A stretch of 64,000 nt of DNA from Heliocidaris erythrogramma. Lineage: Eukaryota; Echinodermata; Echinoidea; Camarodonta; Echinometridae. Positions 13,538-25,431 of the stretch are shown in pieces. How positions within the stretch are numbered: the stretch's first letter is position 1; the number at the start of each line of letters is the position of its first letter. Both the position numbers and the translations under genes were made by a program. The notes beneath the pieces were generated by a model. The model had not been told where the DNA came from. It worked only from the letters and a program-made list of their open reading frames with translations, and ran no database searches. The stretch covers positions 15,814,615-15,878,614 of the forward strand of contig CM046868.1 of assembly GCA_025617745.1 (NCBI GenBank). Reading direction: 5' to 3'.

Positions 13538-13715
13538 CTGCCAAGAAACTCTTAATCCTGAAGAAAGATATTGCGAGTCTAAAGACGGTCTGACTGTCTA
13601 GTTTCCTGTGTAAGGTGGCCTTGTCGACTGGTAGAAGGTTCTCTAAGGCTTTAATCTGTTCCCGGAGCTTGTCCCGGTACCGTTTGGACTTGAAGCTGTC
13701 CGCATGAAGTACCAT
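13538..13715 (-). CDS. bHLH-PAS transcription factor (AhR-like), first coding exon
   Basis: The 59 codons run from ATG at 13,715 to a GT donor at 13,537 (exon ends ...GCAG, then GTAAGG). The peptide opens MVLHADSFKSKRYRDKLREQ, a basic region. The helix-loop-helix follows, with ENLLP in helix 1, then KLDSQTVFRLAISFFRIKSF, the helix-2 signature of AhR-class bHLH-PAS proteins (human AhR has the [20 protein letters not shown] pattern). Such proteins dimerise with ARNT-type partners and bind DNA in the nucleus. The N terminus before the basic region is shorter than in vertebrate AhR, so an upstream coding exon or another start is possible. PAS exons should lie at lower coordinates but were not found. 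AhR, AhR-repressor-like and NPAS4-like assignments cannot be separated from this exon. Confidence 0.78.
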
Positions 13716-14250
13716 GATGATGATGATGAGGTGTAGAAAAAAGGATTGGTAGTGGCGGATAAAAAAAGGAATGAAGAGAAGCAACACGCGCCCGACGGAG
13801 ACACAGAGCGACACGCCCCGGGAGGGTACGGGGTGAGGACGGGTGATAGACGGGTGAAGCGTTCAAAACCACGTTGATAAGGTCCGCAAGGAAGTTTGGG
13901 AGGAGAAGGATGAAGAGAAACAAAGAAAAATGTAAGAACGTGCTCAGGTTGAGTAGATGATGACGAAAACGAACTTGTTGATCGCCTACAATTAAATTTT
14001 GCAAGAAGACAGGGGGAGATGGAGTTTGAAGTTTTGTTTAGTGCGTGTAAATGCGCAAAGGGTTGTGATTAGGAACTAAAGTGGTGGATCGTGTTAGGAA
14101 GGTAGTTGGTTGGGCGATTGCGGCGCCTCTCTCTCTCTCCCTCTGTTTGAGTGTTGTGAAGTTTGGGGTTGTTCTTAATACGTCAGTGATTTTCGGAACG
14201 TGTGGCTTTGTTGGGGGTGCACCGAATCTACCTCTGGGTCGCATTCCGTA
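13716..14250 (-). promoter_or_regulatory. Probable 5' UTR/promoter side of the bHLH-PAS gene
   Basis: Sequence upstream of the bHLH start on the minus strand, higher in GC than its surroundings, with a (CAT)n run just before the ATG and a CT/GA tract at about 14,128-14,150. No TATA element is obvious. The role is inferred only from position. Confidence 0.35.
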
Positions 14251-15985
14251 GGAACACGAACCCTAGATGCCGATGGATCTATGCATAATTATGTTAGCTA
14301 TCAAGCAAGCTCGCGTGAGCTTCATTAAGTATTCAATGGCCGGGGCAATTGAGAAGCTATTTTGGCCCTTTATTTTGGGATCCTCTCTTTTTCCCCAATT
14401 TGAAACCGTCGAAAAAGAGGCTAAATAGAGAGAAAATAGTCAAATACCGGAAACGTTCAAGAAAATTTTCGGAGGCTAGACGCGTTGCCGAGAGACGTGG
14501 CGATACAGTTGAAAGAATGACAAGGAATTTATTTGCAAATTTTAAGATACCTTACCTGGGGTCAATTTTGGAGGAGTTGTTAGACCGAGGTCCAGCCGAA
14601 CTTGATCTTCTCGGCGATTGGCGTGAAAAAGGTGTACTGGATTCCACCCCCATATTCTGTAGAATATCAAATTCACTCAATTGCGACGACAACATTGTAG
14701 GATCCACTAACTAGCAAATGGGGATAAATTCCAAAAAAGGTGACACTGCTCGCCGTAGACACACTGAATCACTCTTGTTTTGTGCTTAAATTTGTAAGGT
14801 GAAGGAAAAAATTCCCATAACGATTAAGAAATAATGTTGATTCTAGGCAATGGAGCATAAAGACTAAAACGGCAGTCAAGTGCAAGCCCTCACTGAGCGG
14901 TTAATACTCCCTACCCCTCCAGTGAGATGGACGTCAGAAATTATGAGACAATTTTAAAAGACCGCGGTCCGTTGACTCTCATTCTCCCCTCTCTTTCATA
15001 GCGGTTTTTAATTAAGCCTTTTTTTTCTACTCCGCCACAAATATTAAACGTCCAAAACCTATACCTCGAGCAGAAAAGCGGCGTGATTTTTCATTGACGG
15101 TGAGAGCGCGAGTAACACAGCCCAAAACTGGTTGCTATCTGACGCCCGGCATTATGACGAGTCTATGACCAACCAACAGCTCACTACATGGTGACACGTG
15201 ATAAGATAACAGCAGCATTTTTTTTTTGTATTTGTAGCTGAAGATTCAATTCGAGCAATTTTTCACTCAATCCCATCCCTCCTCCTCCTCCTCTCTCTCT
15301 CTTCTTTCTTCCGCTCATTTAATGTATGTTTTAAATCAATCTATCCTGTATGTTAATTCGTGAATATTTTTATCACATTTTCATTGTTTGAATGAAGAAG
15401 AAAGCAATGCCATTAGACAACATTATCTGATATTCATTATCGATAGATTCTTCTTCTGTCGGGTCCATATTTCATTAATGCATTAGTATATTATCTTTTT
15501 CTAATGACACATGTGCAATATAAAGTTAAGGAGAACAAGAAGAATTTAAGACAGTGGACATAAAATAGAAGCACGATCTCGTTTTGTTTTTGTTTTTGTT
15601 TTAAATTCTGAACTGCTGTATTAATGCTTTTACCAATTTCTCCTTTTCAAACGTCTTTTAAAGATCATTCCTGATAAAAAAATAAAATAAATCAGCAGTT
15701 CCCGGTTCAAATGTCATAACAAGGAAAATCTAGAGTTGTTTTCAGATAAACTTAATCATGTAGAAAGTTTCGCGAACCGACATATATCATGTACTTAAGC
15801 TTATGCGCGTATACGTTGGTTCGCGAAACGATCATGGATTGTATTATATGCATGGAGTAAAATCTACGTCTGAAAGCTTTTTATTGAGAATTCGTTTCAA
15901 AGAAAGTGAATTAACAAATATATTTTAATCAATCTATTTTTTGTTCAACCATGATTGATGGATGTGTGACAGATTCAGGTAAAAT
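14251..15985. other. Gene-free DNA
   Basis: No supported feature. A 121-codon open frame at 14,349-14,714 (plus) is basic and lacks recognisable motifs or splice context; I do not call it. Confidence 0.45.
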
Positions 15986-15989
15986 TATG

Positions 15990-17113
15990 AGTAAATCATT
16001 ATCAAAGGATTGGAGTACATGTCGATAACAAATTGTCATGGAAATACCATATTAATAATTGTTGTCAAACTATTTCTCGTAATATTGGCATCATCAATAA
16101 GATGAAATTATGTTTTCCTCCATCTACTCTGCTTACTTTATACCATAGTTTGATATTACCGTATTTAAACTATGGTATCCTAATATGGGGAAATACACAC
16201 GAATATTTGCTTGATAAATTGTTATTATTACAGAAAAAATCATTGAGAATAATATTTAATTTACAATGTCGTGCTCATACTGATGAATTATTTTTCAATA
16301 ATAACATACTTAAAGTCAAAGATTTATACTTTCATCAGCTAGGTCAATTAATGTTTAATTTTAAGAATAATGAACTACCTAAAATATTCGATAATATATT
16401 TCTTAGAAATGATCATGTCCATAATTACCTTACTCGCCGGTCCAATGAATATCGTTTACCAGTATTACGAATAATACTAGCTAAAAATATTTTTTTTATA
16501 CTGGCCCAAGGTTTTGGAACCAACTGGATGAAAATATTAAAAAGTATTTTAACATTTAAAATAAAGCTAAAGAAATATTTAATTCAACACTATATCTCCG
16601 ACTAACCCTTCATGCTTTTCACACGAGACTGATATTTGACATTTTTATTTTTTATTTTTTATTTCTTTTAAACATCGTCCCCCGGCTAATGACATCTTTG
16701 ACCGTAAGCATCGATTGCGCTGTAGACTTCTGCTCCTCTTCCTATCTATTCTTCTCCTTTCTTCTTCTCCCACTCTACTGTTCTGTTCCGACGCTGCCTG
16801 TCTTGTTCTCTTCTGCATCCTGTATGTGTTTGTTTTACTGTTGCATGTTGCGTTTCTTTTTTTCTTTTTTGTTATTCCCGTAGTCCGTCACACTTCATAT
16901 TTATTTTGAGTGACCCACAAACTACAAGCTAGTCTTTTTAGTGGGTCTCTCTTTTCCTTCATATGTTATTTTCCATTGTATTCTGAACATTCTAAACGAA
17001 ATTTGTTGTACTTTTTGTGTACTTTGTAATTGATATAATGAATGTTCTGTATTATTTGTAAGTGATATTGTTGGAAATAAAATGATTTGAATTGAATTGA
17101 ATTGAATTGAAAA
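15990..17113 (+). mobile_element. 5'-truncated LINE (non-LTR retrotransposon) 3' end
   Basis: An open frame at about 16,006-16,605 encodes the C-terminal tail of a LINE reverse-transcriptase polyprotein. It starts LGVHVDNKLSWKYHI and goes on through LYHSLILPYLNYGILIWGN and RSNEYRLP. It is followed by about 480 bp of 3' UTR ending in AATAAAATGATTTGAATTGA-type pentamer repeats (GAATT)n at 17,083-17,113. The catalytic RT motif (FADD class) is absent, lost by 5' truncation. It reads like a CR1/L2-clade element, but clade assignment is tentative. Confidence 0.85.
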
Positions 17114-18680
17114 GGTAAGGGAGGGACAATCCCTTAGGTCAATCTTGTAAGAATTACATTTGTATCGTGTATTATATACCTGTATCAAAATCTTGTGTGC
17201 AAAAAGCTCTTACAGATTACCCAACGCACCTTGCACGTAAATCATCTTTTAAGGAAAGAATCACAACATATTACAAACACAATCGTATCAAGGTTTTTAT
17301 CTTTTTAATCGCGTCGTTTGGACCGCATAGGGCCCACCCCCAATAGATAAAGAATGACAACTAAATATGCCCTTAATTAATTAGCTATTACCTTGTGAAT
17401 TAGGAGAAGATAATCCTATTATGATTCACTTTGGTAGTTCAGTAAAGAGACATAATAGGCGCTTGATATTCGAAAATGCATTTATTTAATAGTTAGACCA
17501 ACAAAATTCTATGAAATAATACGTTATAAGATATTACCTTATTTTTCTAGAAATACAAAGATGATAATGTACCACTTTCGGGGGCGATTTCTTGCCACGG
17601 CCGGTGGGGGAGGGGGGGGGGGGCGACGCCACAGAGGAAGAAAATTTTTGCCATTTCGAACAGCTTTTTAGAGCACTTTCGATCACAAAGACAAGTCCAA
17701 GCATTAAATCACCATTTACCCCGCCCCCCCCCCCCCAAAAAAAAAAAAAAAAAAAAAAAAATCGGATATTTTCGGAGGGGGGGGGGGGACTCTCGAATCA
17801 TTCCAGGGAAAGGTGTGCCAGTCCCCCTGAATTGCTGACTCTCAGCGCATATATAAATGTGATAAACTATTAGTATTATGCGAGGGAGCATAGCAACTGA
17901 GCGAGAAAATATCCCTTTTTTGAGTGAAAGTTTGCATTTCAGATCACTAAGTTAAGAGCCTATACTCACGATTTGCTATACTTTTTTTAGGCTTCAGAAT
18001 TTCCGAGGGACTTTGTGTAGAATACATAAATAGAAAATGATACTGATTATTATCAGTCATGTTTATATAGAAATAGAAATAGAAAAGAGGGACAAATAAA
18101 ACCTCGAAAATATTCCTTATAATGAAAACAAATTTTCGATAAATGTTGTTGATATGCCTATTGACATTATAGGCTCTTATGCTGTGTTTTACTAGAGATT
18201 ATGTTGTAGCCTCTCATTACCTTCCATATATCATATCAGGCGTACTGTTATTTACTACAATCCAACAGCTCTAGTAACCATAATTTCGGTTTTTGTTTTT
18301 TAGTTATACATTGCTCATCGTTTCTTGTGACGTAACACAGTTTGAGACTGGCCGGGAGATTAAGAATGTTGTCGCCTTCTAATAATATATGAATCTTATC
18401 GTTTTCGAATAGTTTTCTTTCGCTGTGTTTATTTATGTTTTAGCTGAATGTAAGTCTATTTTTGAAAAAAATGGCTGCTTTATCATTCTTGTTTCTTAAA
18501 GAAAGTCATGCATATACCCAGATAACGAAAATTAGTCATTTTCTATTATAGAAAAGAGCTATTGTACTACTATGATAAATAAATCGTATACTATGATAAA
18601 TATCATATACTATAATAAATATCGTGTATACTATGATATCGTATTACTAAGATAAATGTCGTATTAAACAAGGATTCATA
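17114..18680. other. Gene-free DNA with homopolymer tracts
   Basis: Contains a C tract, then an A tract (about 17,721-17,761), then a G tract (17,777-17,788), and G-rich DNA at 17,600-17,625. No gene. Confidence 0.5.
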
Positions 18681-19243
18681 CAGGGTTGGAAAAAAGTTTG
18701 GAATATTTTTATTCCAAGAATTATTTCTTGTCTTAAACATATCCGTCGTCATTTTAAGTTCTTCTTTGAGGTTCAAATAAAAGATATGTGTCCCTTTTTA
18801 ACTTTAAAAGCACAACATTAAAAATCAGGCTTATCACACAGTGCAGAGGTCCACTTGGAATTCGGAAGCGTATATTTGATGTTTTTGCAAATGTCTAACG
18901 AAAAAGTTTAATAATCAGATACAGTTTAATTGCTATACCGAAGTCCTCAAAATGACTGCAAACTGCACGTAGCTTTTTCAAAATTCCACGTGAAGTACAG
19001 AAATGTATAACAAGATGTTCAAACACAAATAGAGCAAATCTGACAACATGTGGTTCATTGGTCAGCCATTGTAACATGTTTAACAATATTACGTAGTCTT
19101 TGGTACAAGATGGAACAGTAGACTTCATTCAACACAGTTAATCCGATTTGGATGAATTATTCATCACAATATAGTAGAAACTAGCATTTAAAATCAGACA
19201 TACTCATCGCCAAAAAAATATTCCAAACTTTTTTCCAACCCTG
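18681..19243. mobile_element. Tc1/mariner-type MITE
   Basis: Terminal inverted repeats of about 30 bp, CAGGGTTGGAAAAAAGTTTG at the left and its complement at the right, flanked by TA on both sides (18,679-18,680 and 19,244-19,245). It is 563 bp long with no transposase-like frame. TA target duplication and CAGGG ends fit the IS630-Tc1-mariner group. Confidence 0.88.
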
Positions 19244-19447
19244 TAAAATCATAAGATATGCTTTATTGTACTATATCAAGATAATTATGCTTAACAAAGC
19301 TGCCTGTGATTTTCCATATTTTGTTTATTCATATTCCTTCATTGTCTTAATAGATCTCAACTTCTTACAGTGTCTGGTGTTCTTATACTGCATGATGCCA
19401 ATGCCCAGAGCGATTAACGTGATGGTCAAAGTTGAAAATCAGAATAG

Positions 19448-19718
19448 TCAAATGTAATAACTTGTGAATTTTACTGTCAGTGATTGCTTCATATCAATCC
19501 TTACGAATAATTTTGTTCTAGTATTGATCTTACTATTGTTTTGTATGTTTAATTGTTGTATAATATTATACATGTAAATATGTATTGTAAAGGCGACCCC
19601 TGCACAAGCCATGTGCTTCCTGGCACCCTCGCCTCTTCCACCATGTTTTGGGGCGAATGTACATTCCATGTTGTATTTGATTATGAGAAGGAAATAAATG
19701 TATTTTGAATCTGAATCT
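19448..19718 (+). mobile_element. LINE 3' UTR fragment with hexamer tail
   Basis: Ends GGAAATAAATGTATTTTGAA followed by TGAATC repeats, the pattern of a non-LTR element's 3' terminus. No RT coding sequence remains. Family identity unknown. Confidence 0.5.
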
Positions 19719-20050
19719 GAAATTGCTATATCTTTGAAGATTTTAAAGTTATATATTAAACGAATTTTGTTTTATCTTTTCTGTACTCTGTAGAATTCAC
19801 AATGATGCTGTGTGTAGTATCATACAGAGGAGAGAGGGTGAGGGGTGCTCGTAATAGGGATATCCAAAAGTTTTCCATAATCATACCGGTCAGTAGTCGT
19901 ATTCTTTCTTGATTTTAGTTGATTTTATTGACAGGGTCTCTTTAAGATCATGAAGATAGAGAGAGCCGGTCTCATCTAATTTTTCAGTGCGAATTTTAGT
20001 CTCAGTCTATCCCTGCTAGTAAGCAGAATGAAATTCGTGAATTTCTTAAT

Positions 20051-20350
20051 GAATGAATTGAATTGAATTGACTTTATTAAACATCATTGACATAATGTAC
20101 ATTAATATTTTGTTTCAACAAGAAAAGAGAGAGATGAAAAATTGTAACAACTTATATACATTTCAAATAACAAAATATGTAAATATATCAGTGTATGTTG
20201 ATAATATTAGATTCGTATATAATACATAGATTGATATGATAAAACTCATTTTTAGAATTCTATGATATCCTTTATGTAATTTGCTAGACTGAGTATGACA
20301 TATTCGTTATCTAATTTCATTGAGAATATGAACTTTTCTCCTGCTCTGAG
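20051..20350 (-). mobile_element. LINE 3' end, reverse orientation
   Basis: Starts with ATTGAATTGAATTGACTTTA, the complement of an AATAAAGTCAATTC(AATTC)n tail like that of the 16-17 kb LINE. Only UTR-like sequence follows. Confidence 0.5.
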
Positions 20351-20480
20351 AAAAGCAAAATTAGGGTATTTTATATTTTATTGATAAAGCATCTAAGAGG
20401 TTTAGGTTGAATGAAGAGTATGTGATAGTGAGTGACTGGATAAATAATACTGTGGGAGGAACTATGTGCATGCATGGATG

Positions 20481-20735
20481 TGTGGTGGTATGGTGGTTTA
20501 TTCACTGACATTCAATCAAGAGGTTGAGGATTCCAATTCAACCTGGCACTAACGTCATTTTGGTAAGATCGTAATCCATTTTCTTCTCTCCGCACAGGTG
20601 TAAATAGATACATGAAGTGCAAGCCCTATACATTGGCGGCTCGCCTGTGATCGGGCTAAAAATAGTTGGAGCTCCAGGAGCGTCACGGCTTGACCTTTAT
20701 TATAAAGTATTACCTGTGAAGGAATATAGTTCTAA
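20481..20735 (+). mobile_element. tRNA-headed SINE, diverged
   Basis: A-box/B-box-like head (GGTGGTATGGTGG; GATTCCAATTC) followed by the body motif CTAACGTCATTTTGGTAAGA and CACAGGTGTAAATAGATAC. These correspond to the better-preserved SINEs at 22,328 and 48,838. Diverged, so old. Confidence 0.65.
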
Positions 20736-21786
20736 GCAAAAAAGTCGAACTTTATATTTATACATAATCAGAGCAATGAAATTGATGTAACCAGAACAAA
20801 CATAGTGCCTTGTTCCAAGTATACAGGTTATTTTCTTGTTCCCGTTGCAATGTCAATAGATGTCAAGGATATCACGTTAATCGGCACTTTCCGCTTTCAA
20901 GGCCGCGGCGTATAAAAGTGAAATAAAAGAGGTGTTTTCATCTGACTTATCCATGATCCTCTATACAGAGTTACGGGGGCAAACACCACTCCTTAGAAAG
21001 CGGTGGAGTTAAGTCCTAAAGACGTGCAAACATGGAAAGCAGGAATGAAGAGCCACAGAAAACATCGGTTTAGTAAGAGTTTGTTCCTTTTCACCTCAAT
21101 AATGTTTGCTCGAAATGAAGTAGATACTGCCCATGCAGTGTCGCCTTTACCGTGACGTCATATTTTGACCATTTTTGTGTTGTGCGTGCGTAGTGATTGT
21201 TGTGGGAATCTTTCTGCTTCGTAGGCATTTGTACATCCAAAAGACGGTGATAGAGTTTAGTCAAGAGCGCTTTTATTATCAATACATCATATCTTTTCTA
21301 TATATTTTTTTTTTACAGACAAAATAATTCTGACGAAAAAGTAACCCTCATCCATGGAGCAATACCACAGAGTATTTTCCTTATTCTCTGAATAGTAAAA
21401 TCAATAAATACCAGTATTTTGTTATAAACCGCAAGACTGAAAACGCAATAAATCTTATATTCGCATCAAATAAATTAAGAACTCGACCCTTTAAAAGTGA
21501 AAGGTAAAAGGAATAAAAAGCTCTTCAGTAAATGTATCTTTTTCATTAAGATTATGTTGTGACTTGCATGCAAAGTGATAGAACGAAATAAATAAGTATT
21601 TTGCATATAAAAATTAAATAAAGTAATATACCAGTAAGTATATATCTGAATATATTCAAAATGTTTCATTTGCGTGTATATACAGCATTTCACGACATGA
21701 AAAATGTATTGTATTGTATCTTATCAAAAATAATTACGACATATTAGTATTCTGTTCATAAACACGCACATCATAATAGATCTAAC
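20736..21786. other. Gene-free DNA
   Basis: AT-rich sequence without supported exons or complete repeats. Confidence 0.4.
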
Positions 21787-22037
21787 GGGGTAACCTCGCT
21801 AGTCATAATGACCGCTATTCATAAGGACCACAATCCATAACGCGTGACTAAATGAATAGCGGTTTTGTATGAATAGCGGTACTTATGAATAGCGAGCAAA
21901 CCATAGACAATTAAATTACCTCGCTATTCATAAGGACCTCCATTCACAAGGACCACCATTCATACTTATTCATAAGGACCGCTATTCATAACGCGTGTTA
22001 AATGAATAGCGGTCCTTATGAATAGCGAGGGGACTCC
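21787..22037. mobile_element. hAT-like MITE with internal reiterated motif
   Basis: Flanked by a perfect 8-bp direct repeat GATCTAAC (21,779-21,786 and 22,038-22,045), the hAT duplication length. The ends are inverted (GGGGTAACCTCGCTA against GGAGTCCCCTCGCTA). The 251-bp body consists almost entirely of direct and inverted copies of CGCTATTCATAAGGACC plus ATAACGCGTG motifs. Confidence 0.85.
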
Positions 22038-22327
22038 GATCTAACATGCACGATTATAATCAAAACGATTAACTAAATCATATATATATATGTATATGTA
22101 TATTTGACTAAAGGGTACATTAGGTCGACACCTAACAATACGGTTTATTTCGTCATAATAGAGACCCCTACATTAGGTCGACAGTTGGTACATTAAGTCG
22201 ACAGTTGGACAAAGAAAAAGAACAAAAACTGTCCTCCTAATGTACCCATTAGGTGTTTATATATATATCACAAAAATTAGATAAAGAGAAAATGATAAAG
22301 CTATCATGTGTAGACATAATTGTTTAG

Positions 22328-22624
22328 TAGAGGTGTCCTGGTCTAGTGGATACGTCACTGGACTGTGAATCACATGGTTCGCGGTTCGAATCCCGACGCG
22401 GTGCTAATGTCCTTTGGCAACACATTCATCTACATTTGCCACTCTCCACCCAGGTGAAGTAAATGGGTACCCGGTAGGGAAGAAATTCCTTGAATGCCTT
22501 AGCGCCTATCATGGCGGCTCGGCTAAAGCCGGGGTAATAATGTGATACTTTGTATTAAGCGCAGTAGAGTATATTTGTATAGTAGCTGCGCTATATAAAT
22601 GGACATATTATTATTATTATTATT
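22328..22624 (+). mobile_element. tRNA-headed SINE
   Basis: The head has an A box TGGTCTAGTGG and a B box GGTTCGAATCC. The body includes TAATGTCCTTTGGCAA, CACCCAGGTG and AAATGGGTACC, then GCGCTATATAAATGGACATA and an ATT-repeat tail. Same family as 48,838-49,117. Confidence 0.9.
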
Positions 22625-23962
22625 TAAACGTATCAGTGTCACATGTTAATTACATCTCTTTATCTTTATTTCGTTTTATATAAATAATACCATTAGTAAA
22701 GAGAGCGGTGATATGCATACATCGATGATTACCCTCGATTTGGAGTTTCTATCTGATAAAAACACCCCAAAAATCTTTAGAAATTCATACATCAAAATAT
22801 CTGGCATATACATCTTTCAATTCTTTTCATATTTCGTTCATTTAGACTCATAGTTTGTAATTCAAATTCATGAAACTGCATTAAAAATCATGGGTTTCAA
22901 TGCAGTTTCATGAATTTGATTTACAAGTTTTTCGCCTGTAGATGAACAAAAGAACTGAACAGAGTACACTCATGTAGACCCTGCATTGCATTATGAAATG
23001 CAAATTCCAGCATTTTTTTCTCTCACCGACTACAATGAAGACCATGGTTTAATTATGAAAACCTAATCAATTGTTCACAAATAACCAGAAAATATGCGTG
23101 TAAGAAAATTCTGTACAACTTGCATTTTGAACGAACAAATTTTATTGAACATTTCTCGAGTTATTTTGAAACGCGTTACAGGAGAACTGACCTTTATTAA
23201 TTGTGTATAATTAAAGAGCTAAAGAGAAGCCGAATTTTCCATCTTATCTTGCTCATATATTTGAGGATAAGGCTTGCTGAATTTTCGTAGTGTGCATTGT
23301 CCGTTATCAGCTGAATCTTCCACACAAACTTTTTCCATTTCGTATCGGAGTTTTTCATTACAAGGATTACTCATACTATATACAATTAGTCATCATGGTG
23401 GCTAACATAACGGGATACATGACCAAAAATCAAACATAACGCTTACTCAATTCTACAGACCCCATCCCCTGCCCATTTAATCCTGGATTAAACAAATTTA
23501 GTCTCGTTGGTGTTTTGAAAGGTGACAATGTCCTTATATATATATGAACTTGATGAATGGTTTCAAGATAACGTTGAGTTCTGGTCATGCGGTTGCATAG
23601 TCATTCCAAAGACTCATTCTGTTTTCAAAATCATATGATTAAATGATGGTTGAGAGTTGGTATGTGGGGCAAGGCAATTATTTTTTTCCTACGGCGAACA
23701 GTAACCGGTCATCGAAGAAATAGGCTACACTTTTTAAAATTCAAAATGTTTTGATATCTATCGACTAGAAAAAGAAAATGAGACTATTTGAATTTTAGAC
23801 ATTACACAGATGGGCATAGTGTAAAAGGGCTTAAACCTGATCGGGTGACTTCACCGATTCAGTCGGCGACATGTTTCAGATGCTCGCGGTGCATATACTA
23901 AGTAGATGGCGCCGTTTTACAATACAATATGCTAACTTCCAGCTCTCAGTGCTCCCCCCCCC

Positions 23963-23996
<34 letters not shown>

Positions 23997-24117
23997 CGCA
24001 CACCTCAGCGTACGAGATCGGAAAATGAAGAGCGGATTGGTTAGTCTGCAAGCACAGACCCTAATTTGACACTTAATCAGAAAATCATTGTGTCTTGAGA
24101 GAAGCCTAACCCAGCTA
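22625..24117. other. Gene-free DNA
   Basis: No exon recognised. A poly-C/CT/CA composite microsatellite lies at about 23,956-23,996. Confidence 0.45.
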
Positions 24118-24286
24118 CCTACTGGGCGTTGTGGCGTGCGCCTGTAATCCAGCTACCAGTGGAAGTTATAAACTGATTCAGCGGACCCAGGTTCGAGACT
24201 GAGTCACGTCTTTCGGATGGTGACGTTAAAGGTCGGTCCCAGACGTAAATAATCATATCTGATTGATACACGTCTGTAAAAACCCA

Positions 24287-24334
<48 letters not shown>
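24118..24334 (+). mobile_element. SINE with 7SL-RNA-like 5' end and (CA)n tail
   Basis: The 5' part reads GGCGTTGTGGCGTGCGCCTG followed by TAATCCAGCTAC. This matches the universally conserved 5' (Alu-domain) region of SRP 7SL RNA. A pol III B-box-like GGTTCGAGACTG follows, then a body ending CTGTAAAAACCCAATTACAC and a CA run of about 45 bp. A 5'-truncated reverse copy lies at 43,546-43,692, showing that it is dispersed. 7SL derivation is from memory of the consensus, not alignment. Confidence 0.7.
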
Positions 24335-24335
<1 letters not shown>

Positions 24336-25067
24336 TTCTCAATTTTCTTCGGCTAAATTTAAAAAAGGGGAATTTTATCTCTGTTTTTTATTCCCTCCCC
24401 TCATTAGATTGGCATTATATTAATAGAAAGATTGCGTAGAGGAAAGAATAACTGTTTTATTTACAGCCATTCTGCGATTCCATTTCATAGAATTCAATTG
24501 CATCTTTTAAGATGCAATTCCTCTTAAAAGGGGTCAATAAATCGAAGCTCAAAACTAAAATTAAATGTGCATGTTAACTTTGCAATTATTGCAAAAGCGC
24601 ATGCGCGGAAGGTCAGGGGAAGGGCCGACGGGTAGGGCCTGCTTCTTTAATTATATAGGCCTGAATATGTCAAGGTGAATTTGATTTACCTAAACACATC
24701 ATAGGATATCATTTAAAAATGGGGAAGATTAAAACATAACGTTCAATGATTTTCTAAATAATTCAGTAACTTTCATTGTGGAACTGATACTGGAATTCGA
24801 CCAATTTGAAGAACTCTACGCTGCAATGCACCTGCCAAAGTTTCTCAACTTTTTGCTGCGCGCGCATCCTTATCATTGTTGACGTAATGCAAGCGCGACT
24901 CGTGGTTTACAATGCGCATGCGCACTGCTCTGGTAACCGCGCACCCTTAATTTTTACAGTTTTAATTACTAGTACTACATGTATCTCTAGTTTGCGCACA
25001 TAGCGATTTGAGAGTTACCTGAGCGAATTTCGCATATTCTTTCGGAATTCTTTTGGCTATTTTGAAT
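24335..25067. other. Intergenic DNA upstream of the MGCVKS gene
   Basis: No gene. GC rises towards 25,000 (GCGCATGCGC-like strings at about 24,596 and 24,913), perhaps the promoter of the gene starting at 25,068. No TATA box identified. Confidence 0.35.
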
Positions 25068-25202
25068 ATGGGTTGTGTTAAATCGAGACCCCGACCTTTA
25101 CCTTCGGACCATGAAGTTGAAGATCATGATAGCTGCCATACTGAGAAAACCAAGACCTGTTGTTGGATAGGAATCAGAAAACTCTTCTCCAAGAACAAAC
25201 GG
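25068..25202 (+). CDS. Unrecognised gene, exon 1 (MGCVKS N terminus)
   Basis: The 45 codons from ATG at 25,068 to donor CGG|GTAAGA. The protein starts MGCVKSRPRPLPSD: Gly2 plus Cys3 and a basic stretch is a classic N-myristoylation/palmitoylation pattern, which would place the product at the inner face of membranes. A second cluster TCCWIGIRKLFSKNKR is basic and cysteine-containing. I do not recognise the family. The exon ends in phase 0 and joins in frame to the exon at 27,265. No in-frame upstream Met is obvious. The lipidation reading is inference from the first six residues only. Confidence 0.6.
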
Positions 25203-25431
25203 GTAAGAGAAACTGTCAGCAGAATTTGCCCCCTTTTTAACTTTATACCTAACTGTCGTATTCAGCATATAGAATGGGGCCGTAGCACCCCCGCCCCACC
25301 CCTCCCCGTTTAAAGGCCTAAAAAATAAATCAACAAAACATGGAGGTTTCTTTTTGTTGTTGATACATCTTTGATCTTGTATATTCTCCGTCATTTAATT
25401 GTGTACAATGACATTCAAAATTATTGTTTAA

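Noticed and set aside
14349..14714. 121-aa plus-strand open frame, basic
   Set aside because: No motif, no splice or promoter context; frames of this length occur by chance.
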